Notes under the pieces: model-generated
Told to the model about the DNA's origin: nothing
The model's database searches: none
Seen by the model: only the letters and a program-made list of their open reading frames with translations
Assembly (NCBI RefSeq): GCF_010500955.1
Contig: NZ_QVMJ01000028.1
Location: 1-35,239, forward strand
DNA from: Bacteroides sp. 519
Lineage (GTDB): Bacteria > Bacteroidota > Bacteroidia > Bacteroidales > Bacteroidaceae
DNA length: 35,239 nucleotides
Direction: 5' to 3'
Made by a program: the position numbers and the translations under genes
In this document: in pieces, positions 1 to 7,455 of the stretch
Layout: each line of letters begins with the position of its first letter
Numbering within the stretch: the stretch's first letter is position 1

Positions 1-99
1 GAATTCTTAAGAAATCCCTTTGAATTTTAAAAAATCAGTCATTCCTTGACCAAGAACAAACAAGAAATACAATATAGGCGACAAAGCGGAGACGCTTAC

Positions 100-248
100 G
101 GTTATGATACTTGTAATGGTACTTATGTTTTACTTTTTGGCGAAGTGCCATAATGTATTGTATTGAAATTCAGCTTGATAGGTATGTTATGATACTTATG
201 ATGGTTTTTTAGGCAAAAATCTTCTGTACATAAAAATGCGAGGCTGTA
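100..248 (+). repeat. 149-base dispersed element, copy A
   Basis: This segment matches the reverse complement of 34369-34517 over its full 149 bases with 5 substitutions and no gaps by my manual alignment. A third, diverged copy lies at 34894-35018. The centre (115-159) is a 45-base block identical in the third copy and contains the small palindrome TGGC-GAAGT-GCCA. The element also carries an internal imperfect direct repeat, GTTATGATACTTGTAATGG (101-119) and GTTATGATACTTATGATGG (186-204). No coding potential is seen. It could be a non-autonomous mobile element or a REP-like unit; no transposase is visible in the window. Confidence 0.85.
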
Positions 249-295
249 TGCCTCGAAGCTTATATGGCAGAAAGCTCCGAGGCTTACAGCCTCGC
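238..295. repeat. Long hairpin at the end of repeat copy A
   Basis: Bases 238-261 and 272-295 are inverted copies of each other with two mismatches over 24 positions, separated by a 10-base loop. Each arm contains its own small palindrome (GAGGC...GCCTC), so the arms are themselves built from repeated words. The GCATT-CCATGCGG word follows immediately at 295-306. Confidence 0.8.
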
Positions 296-316
296 ATTCC
301 ATGCGGTGTCCCTCAT

Positions 317-361
317 CGTAGGCCGTTGACCTACGCTAGAGGCTATTAGGCCGTTGGCCTA
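317..361. repeat. Pair of short perfect hairpins
   Basis: Bases 317-335 fold as CGTAGG-CCGTTGA-CCTACG, and 347-361 fold as TAGGCC-GTT-GGCCTA. The two share the word TAGGCCGTTG, so they look like variants of one palindromic unit. Confidence 0.7.
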
Positions 362-432
362 TTTTGAACTACGAGAGTTTTCTTATGCATCGAAATAAAA
401 ACTCCGCGTAACTCAGCGTTTCAATTATTTTT

Positions 433-879
433 TTACTGAATTCTAAACGATACTGGAACAATACACCATGTTCGTACCGGAACCCCATTGTTATAACCAG
501 GTTTCCATTTTGGCATAGAGGAAACAACCCTTATAGCTTCGCGATCCAAAAATGGATCCAGCGATCGTATAACTGAAAGATTGGTAATGCTCCCATCTTC
601 TTCAATGATAAATTTTACGATAACTCGTGTATGGACTGCATCTACTGTTTGTTTGTATCTGGTGTTTTCGTTCAGGTATTCCATTAACTTTTTTTGTCCA
701 CCAGGGAATTCTGGTTTTACATCAATAGAATCGAAAGCGAAGACTGTATTGGAAATGATTAATGTGTCATTTCTATTAATCAAACTAATTACAGGTTCCT
801 CTTCTTGTGCAAAGACTAACGATGATAAAGAAACGAATATCCCTGTTAGAATAATCCTGATGGATTTTTCTTTAATCAT
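433..879 (-). CDS. Stand-alone TonB C-terminal domain protein, exported
   Basis: This 148-residue protein starts with a signal peptide (hydrophobic residues about 8-23, then AQ before an acidic stretch). It then carries a TonB C-terminal domain: FPGG near residue 58, a YLNENTRY segment, RVIVKFIIEEDGSI, and the terminal block with PKWKPGYNNG and VPVSF. In this family the domain contacts the TonB box of outer-membrane transporters. Unlike a classic TonB it has no evident retained membrane anchor or proline-rich spacer, so it is probably a free periplasmic protein. It lies 9 bases downstream of the DUF3078 gene on the same strand, and the two are probably co-transcribed. The family call is firm, the role is not. 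Confidence 0.85.
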   Translation of the reverse strand: MIKEKSIRIILTGIFVSLSSLVFAQEEEPVISLINRNDTLIISNTVFAFDSIDVKPEFPGGQKKLMEYLNENTRYKQTVDAVHTRVIVKFIIEEDGSITNLSVIRSLDPFLDREAIRVVSSMPKWKPGYNNGVPVRTWCIVPVSFRIQ

Positions 880-888
880 ATCAACTTT

Positions 889-1767
889 CTAAAAATTATA
901 CGTCAGCCCTACCCCCAGAATCTCTTTGAACTGTACTTTCGGTCCACCAAGTGTACCATCATCGTTAACAGACTTTACATCATCATCGTATTTGAGGGTT
1001 GTATTCAGGGTTGCCGATAAGAATTTATTTATCTTCATGCTTATCATTACATCCCAGTTTACATCGATGTTTCCGAATGATTTATCGTAGGCGGTAAAAA
1101 GGTCCAGGGTAGAAATCAGTTTTACATTTTCCATAATAGTTTGTTCCATTCTGCCTTTCAGGTAAGCACCCATTTCCATTTTAAATTTGTCTCCCGGGTC
1201 AACACCGAATGCTCCCAGATCAGACAGATAGTCGTCGGTAACAAAAGTCATTTTACCAGAAATTGGAGAGAGGTAAATTGAATAGTTAGCTTGTGGACGA
1301 TATTCCATACCTGTAGATATGTTTGAGTACGCCGGAGCAAAGAATTTGGAAATATAATTGGTTTTATCGGGATAGTTATACCCTTTGTAGAACTGTGTTT
1401 TAAAGTCTCCCATAATGGTATAAAACCATTTATTATTTGTGGTATACCCTAATTGGGTTGAGAAGTTAATGTTATCGTTAATTTTTCTCACACCGTTACT
1501 TTCGGTTTTTGATAAACCATATTCCAGTATCAGGTTGTTTTGCCACAACCAGTTTCCACTTTTTCTTAATAATGTTCCATTGAGGTAAGCATTTCCGGCT
1601 AATGAGTTTTCGCCACCAGCTGCCCAGTTTTTCACAGCAGTTTGCGATAGGTTGATTCCTGCTACTCCCTTCAGTACCCATGCTCCTTCCTCGTATTCGT
1701 TTTCGGTTTGTGCATAAGTAGTTATCGCGCAAAAGCAAAGTAATAATGGTATAAATACACGTCTCAT
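889..1767 (-). CDS. DUF3078 outer-membrane beta-barrel protein
   Basis: The 292-residue product has a signal peptide ending near residue 20 (TYAQ) and then alternating polar and aromatic stretches typical of a beta-barrel. Its opening (GAWVLKGVAGINLSQTAVKNW) and the following WAAGGENS are characteristic of DUF3078, a family found in Bacteroidetes and of unknown function. The protein ends in YNF, the terminal aromatic expected of outer-membrane barrels. It is the first gene of a two-gene unit with the downstream TonB-C protein. Such a pairing fits a role in envelope transport or maintenance, but that is inference. Confidence 0.85.
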   Translation of the reverse strand: MRRVFIPLLLCFCAITTYAQTENEYEEGAWVLKGVAGINLSQTAVKNWAAGGENSLAGNAYLNGTLLRKSGNWLWQNNLILEYGLSKTESNGVRKINDNINFSTQLGYTTNNKWFYTIMGDFKTQFYKGYNYPDKTNYISKFFAPAYSNISTGMEYRPQANYSIYLSPISGKMTFVTDDYLSDLGAFGVDPGDKFKMEMGAYLKGRMEQTIMENVKLISTLDLFTAYDKSFGNIDVNWDVMISMKINKFLSATLNTTLKYDDDVKSVNDDGTLGGPKVQFKEILGVGLTYNF

Positions 1768-1893
1768 ATTTCTATATAAATTAATAATTAGTAATTTTTT
1801 TGTAAGTTGTATGAACCAAATGCCTAAAGTGTTGTTTTTAAATTAGTTTATTTGGTTAATAAATAGTTTTAGAATTTGCAAAAAAGAAAAATT

Positions 1894-2133
1894 ATGAAAA
1901 ATCTATTGATTGGGGCTGCCCTAGGTGCAGCTGCATTTTACTTGTTTAAAAGAAGCCAGGACGAAGGCGGACTGGACAAAATGTGTGACGAGATGAAAGA
2001 CTATGCCGGTAAGGTAAAAAGAAACGTAAAAGACACTTGGGATAAAGGTGTAAACCAGGCAGAGTATGTTAAAGAACGTGCGGAAGATAAAATGCATACA
2101 GTTCAGGCTAAGGTGAAAGAAGCGATGAAATAA
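1894..2133 (+). CDS. YtxH-like small membrane-associated protein
   Basis: Starting at the ATG at 1894, this is a protein of 79 residues. It opens with one glycine/alanine-rich hydrophobic helix (MKNLLIGAALGAAAFYLF) followed by a long charged, probably coiled, lysine-rich tail (DYAGKVKRNVKDTWDKG). This layout matches YtxH-like proteins, small stress-related membrane proteins of uncertain function. An in-frame TTG at 1876 would add six residues, KRK-rich and unlike a signal, so I prefer the ATG. The gene converges on glyA, and a long hairpin (2134-2210) fills the entire spacer between their stop codons. Confidence 0.7.
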   Translation: MKNLLIGAALGAAAFYLFKRSQDEGGLDKMCDEMKDYAGKVKRNVKDTWDKGVNQAEYVKERAEDKMHTVQAKVKEAMK

Positions 2134-2210
2134 ATTGAGAATTGAGAATTGAGAATTGAAAATTACGATGCTGCATGGTAATTCTCAATCCTCAATTCTC
2201 AATTTTTAAT
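2134..2210. repeat. Word-built hairpin H1 (GAGAATT words, GCATGG apex)
   Basis: Left arm 2134-2166 and right arm 2178-2210 are inverted copies of 33 bases with about five mismatches, separated by an 11-base loop. The left arm is a tandem run of the word ATTGAGA. The apex carries GCATGG (2173-2178). It exactly fills the space between the convergent stop codons of the YtxH-like gene and glyA, so it probably acts as a bidirectional transcription terminator. Its tandem-word arms are unlike an ordinary terminator. Confidence 0.85.
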
Positions 2211-3488
2211 TTAACTAAACAGTGGATATTTGTTCATTGTTTCGTTTACGCGGCTGCGTACCTGTGCAATAACTTCTTCGTTATCAACATTAGATAGCAC
2301 AGTTTCAATCATTTCGGCAATCTCTTCCATGAGATCTTCTTTGGCACCACGGGTTGTGATGGCAGGAGTACCTAAACGGATTCCGGAAGTTTGGAAAGCC
2401 GAACGGCTATCAAAAGGAACCATGTTTTTGTTTACAGTAATATCTGCAGCAACCAATGCTTTCTCGGCAACTTTACCTGTTAACTCAGGATATTTGGTAC
2501 GAAGGTCTACCAGCATTGAATGATTATCGGTACCACCTGATACGATATCAAACCCACGGTTCATTAATGCTTGTGCAAGAGCAGCAGCATTTTTCTTCAC
2601 TTGTTTCTGATATTCAACGTATTCTGGCTGCATACATTCGAAGAATGATACGGCTTTTGCTGCAATTACATGTTCTAACGGACCACCCTGAATACCTGGG
2701 AATACAGCCGAATCGAGTAATTGAGACATCATTTTAACTTCACCTTTAGGAGTTGTTTTACCCCATGGGTTAGGGAAGTCTTTACCTATCATAATAACAC
2801 CACCGCGAGGTCCACGCAATGTTTTATGTGTAGTAGAAGTTACAATGTGAGCATATTTAACTGGGTTTTCAAGTAATCCGGCAGCAATAAGTCCCGCAGG
2901 ATGAGCCATATCTACCAGCAGGATAGCACCTACTTTATCTGCAATTTCGCGCATGCGTTTGTAATCCCACTCACGAGAGTAAGCCGAACCACCACCAATA
3001 ATCATTTTGGGTTTTTCGCGAAGGGCAACTTCTTCCATCTGATCGTAATCTACACGACCGGTTTCTTTTTTTACATTATATTCGCAAGGAGTATAGATTA
3101 TCCCTGATGTGTTAACAAGCGAACCGTGTGAAAGATGACCACCATGAGCCAGATTTAATCCCATGAACTTATCTCCCGGATTCATAACAGCAAGAAATAC
3201 AGCTGCATTTGCTTGTGCCCCCGAGTGTGGTTGAACGTTTGCCCATTCGGCCCCGAAAATTTGTTTCAAACGGTCGATAGCCAGCTGTTCGCTTTGGTCT
3301 ACTACTTCACAACCACCGTAGTAACGCTTCCCGGGATATCCTTCGGCGTATTTATTAGTTAGGCAGGAGCCCATTGCCTGCATAACTTGGTCACTTACAA
3401 AGTTTTCTGATGCAATCAGTTCAATACCTTTGAGCTGACGTTGATGTTCTTTTTCGATAATGTCGAAAATTAAATCGTCTCTTTTCAT
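2211..3488 (-). CDS. glyA: Serine hydroxymethyltransferase
   Basis: GlyA interconverts serine plus tetrahydrofolate with glycine plus 5,10-methylene-tetrahydrofolate, the main source of one-carbon units, in the cytoplasm. The 425-residue length fits the family. Visible signatures are the N-terminal ELIASENF (22-30), NKYAEGYPGKRYYGG (45-59), the PLP-pocket LVDMAHPAGL (191-200) and the PLP-lysine motif THKTLRGPRGG, with Lys at about 222. It is transcribed alone on the minus strand, with a candidate -7 box at 3537-3544. Identification is secure. Confidence 0.97.
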   Translation of the reverse strand: MKRDDLIFDIIEKEHQRQLKGIELIASENFVSDQVMQAMGSCLTNKYAEGYPGKRYYGGCEVVDQSEQLAIDRLKQIFGAEWANVQPHSGAQANAAVFLAVMNPGDKFMGLNLAHGGHLSHGSLVNTSGIIYTPCEYNVKKETGRVDYDQMEEVALREKPKMIIGGGSAYSREWDYKRMREIADKVGAILLVDMAHPAGLIAAGLLENPVKYAHIVTSTTHKTLRGPRGGVIMIGKDFPNPWGKTTPKGEVKMMSQLLDSAVFPGIQGGPLEHVIAAKAVSFFECMQPEYVEYQKQVKKNAAALAQALMNRGFDIVSGGTDNHSMLVDLRTKYPELTGKVAEKALVAADITVNKNMVPFDSRSAFQTSGIRLGTPAITTRGAKEDLMEEIAEMIETVLSNVDNEEVIAQVRSRVNETMNKYPLFS

Positions 3489-3536
3489 TTTGTATATAGT
3501 ATAAATACTTAATTTACAATTCCTTTGTTAAGCGTA

Positions 3537-3544
3537 CAAATTTA
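3537..3544 (-). promoter_or_regulatory. Candidate promoter -7 box for glyA
   Basis: On the minus strand this reads TAAATTTG, matching the Bacteroidetes primary-sigma -7 consensus TAnnTTTG. It lies about 50 bases before the glyA ATG. The -33 TTTG is not clear at the usual spacing (TTAC is seen). Confidence 0.45.
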
Positions 3545-3624
3545 TAGAAAAAGAATGGAATTTGTAACAGAAATTAAGAAATAAATGATTTGTGAAACTC
3601 CAAGCAGAAAACAAATAGATTGGG

Positions 3625-4344
3625 TTACAGAATAATTCCCAACGAAAAGCTTAGAATATTATCCCGGCGCTTAAATACAATCTCTTTGTTTTGGTGCACT
3701 ATATTATCATAAGTAACAGACTTTGATATATTGTGCAGGCCTTGTTCGTAACGAAAGTCGAAGAATATGTTTGAGATATTAACAGCAATTCCAATGGTTA
3801 GACTTACAGTAATGGGGTGTAGCTCTTCTTCAACATTCTTTTGATCGAAATTCTCGAAAGTAATTTTATTGTGATTGTTTGATAAGTATTTTATTTTTGG
3901 TCCTCCAAAAACAGATAGACCATAGGGTCCTTTTTTAACGATATTGTATCCATACAAAACGGGGACTTCAAAACTGTGTATTTTGGATGTGATAGTAGCA
4001 TAGTCAGGTTGAATCTCGGGGTTTTGCGACCCCAGTTTGTCGAAGGTAATCTCACTTTGGCTTATCTGATAGGATATCTCTGGTTGAAGGTAGTGTTTAA
4101 GAAAGTTGAGTCGCATAAATGCCGATCCGGTATAACCTATTCTATATGTATTCTGTATATCATCGATTGTTACCCCACTGATATTAAGGTTGGACACAAG
4201 GTACATAGCCGAGTTGAATCCTGCCCGGAATCCAAAATTAACCGTTTTGTTATTGATGCGTTCAATTCTGCTTTGTTCGCTTTGAGCAAAAGCAGAATGA
4301 ATGCTAACAATAATAAGAATACATATAAAAAGGGTTTGCTTCAT
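3625..4344 (-). CDS. PorT-like outer-membrane beta-barrel protein
   Basis: The 239-residue product has a signal peptide (SIHSAFAQ about residue 21), then an eight-strand-type barrel pattern including FGFRAGFNSAM, YLQPEISYQ, HSFEVPVLYGY and a final strand ending SFSLGIIL. The order 'LQPEISY...EVPVLYGY...G' is typical of the porin-family/PorT group (outer-membrane barrel domain). It sits 6 bases downstream of the flavin reductase gene on the same strand. Function is unknown: PorT itself works in type IX secretion, but the sequence alone does not support that role here. Confidence 0.75.
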   Translation of the reverse strand: MKQTLFICILIIVSIHSAFAQSEQSRIERINNKTVNFGFRAGFNSAMYLVSNLNISGVTIDDIQNTYRIGYTGSAFMRLNFLKHYLQPEISYQISQSEITFDKLGSQNPEIQPDYATITSKIHSFEVPVLYGYNIVKKGPYGLSVFGGPKIKYLSNNHNKITFENFDQKNVEEELHPITVSLTIGIAVNISNIFFDFRYEQGLHNISKSVTYDNIVHQNKEIVFKRRDNILSFSLGIIL

Positions 4345-4350
4345 GGTTTG

Positions 4351-4920
4351 TTATTTAGCTTTTTTCTTTTCGACCGACCAGCCAAATTTACCTATTTTAT
4401 CGCCCAAATCAAAATAATTTCCATGAACATATACAAGTGGATTGGTTTCTGCCAGTTCCAACTTTCCGTTCTCATTCAGATAATCGGTTTCGGCACGTAC
4501 GTTTACAACATCTGCAATAAACATATCGTGCGACCCAAGTGACATGATTTCTTTTACACGGCACTCAATACATAGGGGAGATTCTTCAATAAGCGGTGCA
4601 CTAACAATGGTGCTTTTGCCCGGCGTGAGTTTCATCTCCTGAAATTTATTATAATCTTTTCCCGATCGAACTCCACACCAATCTGTAGCAAAGGCCATAT
4701 CTTTTGTTGTGAGGTTAATAACAAACTCCATGTTTTTTTTGATGATGCCATGCGAATATCTTTCGGGCCGTACTGAAATATAACACATGGGTGGATTGGT
4801 ACAAAGGGTGCCCACCCAAGCTACTGTTATAATATTGTATTCGGTTTCATCGTTTCCACAACTTACCAATACGGCAGGTAATGGGTATATAAGCGTACCA
4901 GGTTTCCAGTCTTGTTTCAT
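4351..4920 (-). CDS. Flavin reductase / flavoredoxin family protein
   Basis: From the start at 4920 this encodes 189 residues (MKQDWKPGTL...). The FMN-binding split-barrel signature includes YPLPAVLVSCG, NIITVAWVGTLC, YISVRPERYSHGII and a late NPLVYVHGNYFDLG, all typical of flavoredoxin-like flavin reductases. These bind FMN and move electrons between NAD(P)H, ferredoxin or partner enzymes. The frame stays open for 29 more codons upstream, but that extension is a translation of the repeat 4921-5076 and is low-complexity (HIIHI-type), so I reject it as protein. The neighbouring PorT-like gene gives no functional hint. Confidence 0.85.
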   Translation of the reverse strand: MKQDWKPGTLIYPLPAVLVSCGNDETEYNIITVAWVGTLCTNPPMCYISVRPERYSHGIIKKNMEFVINLTTKDMAFATDWCGVRSGKDYNKFQEMKLTPGKSTIVSAPLIEESPLCIECRVKEIMSLGSHDMFIADVVNVRAETDYLNENGKLELAETNPLVYVHGNYFDLGDKIGKFGWSVEKKKAK

Positions 4921-5076
4921 AATACTAATGTGCCAATATGCTAATGTGCCAATGTGAATAATGTGCAAATATGCAAATATGCAAATGCTAATGTGAATAA
5001 TGTGCAAATTATTAATTGACGCAGTTTATTGGCACATTGGCATATTATCCTATTGGCACATTATCCTATTATCCTA
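4921..5076. repeat. Word-built imperfect hairpin H2 (AATGTGC / GCCAAT words)
   Basis: The left part repeats words such as AATGTGCCAAT and ATGCAAAT, and the right part (about 5030-5075) carries the complementary ATTGGCACATT and TATCCTATT words. The arms pair imperfectly around an apex near GACGCAG (about 5018-5024). It occupies the entire spacer between pyrI and the flavin reductase and abuts the latter's start codon. It is the longest and most degenerate member of the hairpin family in this window. Confidence 0.7.
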
Positions 5077-5547
5077 TTATATAATTTCTATTTCCTCTCT
5101 CTTTTGTTCCTTATCACAGTAATGGCATCTGATAATACATTTCTCTTTATCAGTAACATGGAATAGGGTATGCATGGGTTCGTTGTTTGTAATACATTTA
5201 GGGTTAGCGCATTTTACTATTCCTTTTAGTGCATCCGACAACTGTACTTGCTTTTTCTCTATAACTTCGTAATTCTTAATTACGTTTAACTTTACGTTTG
5301 GGGCCACCACTGCAATACGGTTGATTTCTTCGTCGCAGAAGAATTTATCAGCAATTTTAATGATTCCCTTTTTTCCTTGTTTTTTGCTTTCCAGATTAAA
5401 ACCGATTGTAATATTGCTGGTCATATTTTCCAGTCCCAGCAACGATACTACTGTGAAAAGCTTTTCCGAAGGTATATGGTCTATTACAGTACCGTTTTCT
5501 AAAGCAGCAACCTGTAATTCTTTCTTTATCTTATCCATAAAACTCAT
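5077..5547 (-). CDS. pyrI: Aspartate carbamoyltransferase regulatory subunit
   Basis: PyrI binds the catalytic PyrB trimers and confers allosteric control by nucleotides. The 156-residue length is typical. The N-terminal allosteric domain includes GTVIDHIPSEKLF (19-31). The C-terminal zinc domain shows four cysteines at about 113, 118, 141 and 144, spaced C-x4-C-x22-C-x2-C. It overlaps the end of pyrB by 4 bases, indicating translational coupling as in other pyrBI operons. Identification is secure. Confidence 0.96.
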   Translation of the reverse strand: MSFMDKIKKELQVAALENGTVIDHIPSEKLFTVVSLLGLENMTSNITIGFNLESKKQGKKGIIKIADKFFCDEEINRIAVVAPNVKLNVIKNYEVIEKKQVQLSDALKGIVKCANPKCITNNEPMHTLFHVTDKEKCIIRCHYCDKEQKREEIEII

Positions 5548-6467
5548 AACTCATTAATAGTAATTCCTAACACATCACACAAAATAGCTTCACGGGCGTA
5601 TAAACCGTTTTGTGCCTGCTGAAAATAGTATGCTTTCGGATTATCGTCCACATCGTACGAAATTTCGTTTACACGTGGTAGCGGATGCAGTATGCGTAGG
5701 TTTTCTTTGGTTTTATCCAGCATTTTGTTTTTCAATATATATATGTTCTTAACCCGCTCGTATTCCATAAGGTCGGTAAAACGCTCTTTCTGTACGCGGG
5801 TCATATAGATAATGTCGGCATCCTGAATAATATCTTCATTGAAATCTACATGTTCAACATATTTTATTCCGTGTTCTTTGCAGTACAGTTTGTATTCTTC
5901 GGGCATTTTAAGTTCTTCGGGCGCTATGAAGTGGAAGGTAGGGTTGAAGTGCCTCATTGCCATGAGAAGCGAATGTACCGTACGACCATATTTAAGATCG
6001 CCAACCAGATGGATGTTTAGATTTTCGAGCGTACCCTGTGTTTTGTATATAGAATACAGGTCGAGCATGGTTTGCGAAGGGTGTTGGTTGGCTCCATCTC
6101 CTGCATTAACAATGGGTACCGGGGCAACTTCGCTGGCGTATCTTGCAGCCCCTTCCAGGTGATGGCGCATAACTATAACATCGGCATAACTGCTTACCAT
6201 TATAATGGTATCCTTGAGGGTTTCGCCTTTAGAGGAACTGGTTGCTTTAGGATCGGTGAACCCGATAACTCTTGCTCCAAGTCGATTTGCTGCTGTTTCA
6301 AAACTAAGGCGGGTGCGGGTAGAAGGTTCAAAGAAAAGAGTGGCGATTACTTTACCTTCCAGGAGTCGGCGGTTAGGTTGTTTTTCGAATTGCTTTGCCA
6401 TTTCAATCATATAGAGAATTTTCTCTTTCGAATGGTCGGCAATAGTTACTAAGCTTCGGTTATCCAT
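5544..6467 (-). CDS. pyrB: Aspartate carbamoyltransferase catalytic subunit
   Basis: PyrB condenses carbamoyl phosphate and aspartate to carbamoyl-aspartate, the first committed step of pyrimidine synthesis. The 307 residues carry the carbamoyl-phosphate motif FFEPSTRTRLSFETA (45-59), the flexible-loop Lys in SSSKGE (about 80) and HPLPRVNEI (261-269). It heads a pyrB-pyrI operon with a 4-base overlap. The upstream leader contains hairpin H3 (6497-6554). Identification is secure. Confidence 0.97.
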   Translation of the reverse strand: MDNRSLVTIADHSKEKILYMIEMAKQFEKQPNRRLLEGKVIATLFFEPSTRTRLSFETAANRLGARVIGFTDPKATSSSKGETLKDTIIMVSSYADVIVMRHHLEGAARYASEVAPVPIVNAGDGANQHPSQTMLDLYSIYKTQGTLENLNIHLVGDLKYGRTVHSLLMAMRHFNPTFHFIAPEELKMPEEYKLYCKEHGIKYVEHVDFNEDIIQDADIIYMTRVQKERFTDLMEYERVKNIYILKNKMLDKTKENLRILHPLPRVNEISYDVDDNPKAYYFQQAQNGLYAREAILCDVLGITINEL

Positions 6468-6496
6468 GCGTACAATAATTATGAATTTTGAATTTT

Positions 6497-6554
6497 GAAT
6501 AATGAATAGCCATGCGGCATCTCCATTTATTCAATCCGCATGGATTCTTTATTC
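6497..6554. repeat. Hairpin H3 with CCATGCGG / CCGCATGG paired arms
   Basis: Bases 6497-6517 and 6536-6554 form imperfect inverted arms that include CCATGCGG (6510-6517) and CCGCATGG (6536-6543), with an 18-base loop. Upstream words (TGAATTTTGAATTTTGAAT) form the tandem part of the left side. It lies 30 bases before the pyrB start, inside the probable pyrB leader. Confidence 0.75.
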
Positions 6555-6560
6555 GGAGCG

Positions 6561-6568
6561 TAAAGGTA
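6561..6568 (-). promoter_or_regulatory. Possible -7 box for pyrB
   Basis: The minus strand reads TACCTTTA, one base off TAnnTTTG. If used, transcription would start near 6554 and the leader would carry hairpin H3. No clear -33 TTTG is seen. Confidence 0.3.
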
Positions 6569-6570
6569 GG

Positions 6571-6648
6571 AAGAAATTAGGAATTAAGAATTAAAAACTA
6601 AGAATTATATTATGTGGCATCGTCAATTCTTAATTCTTAATTCTTAAA
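6571..6648. repeat. Word-built hairpin H4 (AATTCTTA words, GGCAT apex)
   Basis: The left side (6571-6606) has GAATTAAGAATTA words and the right arm (6625-6646) has AATTCTTAATTCTTAATTC. The two are complementary across a loop at 6607-6624 containing GTGGCATCG. It lies between the TorF-like porin gene and pyrB and may end the pyrB-side spacer. It is followed by a CTCTGCGTAAC repeat at 6649-6678. Confidence 0.8.
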
Positions 6649-6678
6649 ACTCTGCGTAACTTGCGTAACTCTGCGGTT
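6649..6678. repeat. CTCTGCGTAAC-type tandem words
   Basis: Two imperfect units, CTCTGCGTAACTTGCGTAA then CTCTGCGGTT, stand just outside the TorF-like gene. Related words occur near 402-416 (CTCCGCGTAACTC) and, on the other strand, at 35135-35157 (CACGGGGCACAGAAACACGG). This is a dispersed intergenic word family distinct from the hairpins. Confidence 0.5.
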
Positions 6679-6698
6679 CAAAACTCTCAGAACAAAGA

Positions 6699-7415
6699 TT
6701 AGAAACTAACGCCAAATGCAAAATAAGTTTTGTCTTGATTAGGATTGAATGTGAGTTTTGCAAAAGCCTGTAAACTGTACGCGTAGGTGATTTTAATTTC
6801 TTTGCTGGTTCCCAACGAGATATTAACAACATTGAATCCGCTTGAATATGCACCTTCCCAAGGAGTTAATCCTACTTCGGCAGCAAAATCAAATCCACCT
6901 AATTTAAAAGGAACAATTGCTTCGGCATAACTGGAATAAGCACGATTACCGTTTTCTTTGGTATAATCGGCACCTGCAAAATATGTATTCCAATTCAATG
7001 CAACCGGGCCAAAATCGTAGGCTACTGTTGCTTCGAATATATGAGCAGTTGAATGAGCTCCATATTTAAAGTAACGGGTTTTCTTTTCATCATCCCGGTC
7101 GAACCAGTAATCGGTAATGCCAATGCTAAATCCGCCGGTTTCATAGCCGAGTGTCAGGTCTAACTCTTTTGTATCGGAGCTTTCAAGTCCTACCGAACCC
7201 CATGCAGTAAGCGAGAATCCACTTTTGGCAACCGATATAGATGGCTGAATGCTTACTCCACCGCAATCTTCGCCACGCCAGATGTAACCACTTACAACAT
7301 CGGCACCAATAGAAACATCTACCTGATTATTGTTTTCCTGTGCTTTTGCTGTATTTATTCCCAAAACGGCAATTAGCACTACTACTATCACTCTTAATTT
7401 AAAAATCTTTTTCAT
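6699..7415 (-). CDS. TorF-like putative porin
   Basis: The 238-residue product has a signal peptide (cleavage near residue 25, AKAQ) and a barrel that opens with VSIGADVVSGYIWRGED. That 'DVVSGYIWRG' strand is the hallmark of the TorF-family putative porins. It ends in Phe (FAFGVSF), as outer-membrane barrels do. It follows dapL by 40 bases on the same strand and may be transcribed with it. The transported substrate is unknown. Confidence 0.75.
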   Translation of the reverse strand: MKKIFKLRVIVVVLIAVLGINTAKAQENNNQVDVSIGADVVSGYIWRGEDCGGVSIQPSISVAKSGFSLTAWGSVGLESSDTKELDLTLGYETGGFSIGITDYWFDRDDEKKTRYFKYGAHSTAHIFEATVAYDFGPVALNWNTYFAGADYTKENGNRAYSSYAEAIVPFKLGGFDFAAEVGLTPWEGAYSSGFNVVNISLGTSKEIKITYAYSLQAFAKLTFNPNQDKTYFAFGVSF

Positions 7416-7455
7416 GTTTTTTCGTTAATATTAATTTTCAATTCTGATTTATTAT

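Larger units (their letters stand above)
1..432. other. Gene-free, hairpin-rich intergenic region
   Basis: I see no credible gene here. The stretch holds one copy of a 149-base dispersed element (100-248), a 24-base-pair-arm hairpin (238-295), two short perfect hairpins (317-335 and 347-361), a CCATGCGG word at 299-306 and a CTCCGCGTAACTC-type word near 402-416. The density of palindromes and absence of coding signal suggest a repeat-occupied spacer rather than a decayed gene. Confidence 0.7.

Noticed and set aside
1..99. Truncated gene at the left edge
   Set aside because: No frame with family similarity is present; only AT-rich sequence and a small AAGCG-GAGA-CGCTT hairpin are seen.
4921..5007. 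Extended N-terminus of the flavin reductase
   Set aside because: The 29 extra residues are a translation of the hairpin words and precede the conserved MKQDWKPGTL start of the family.
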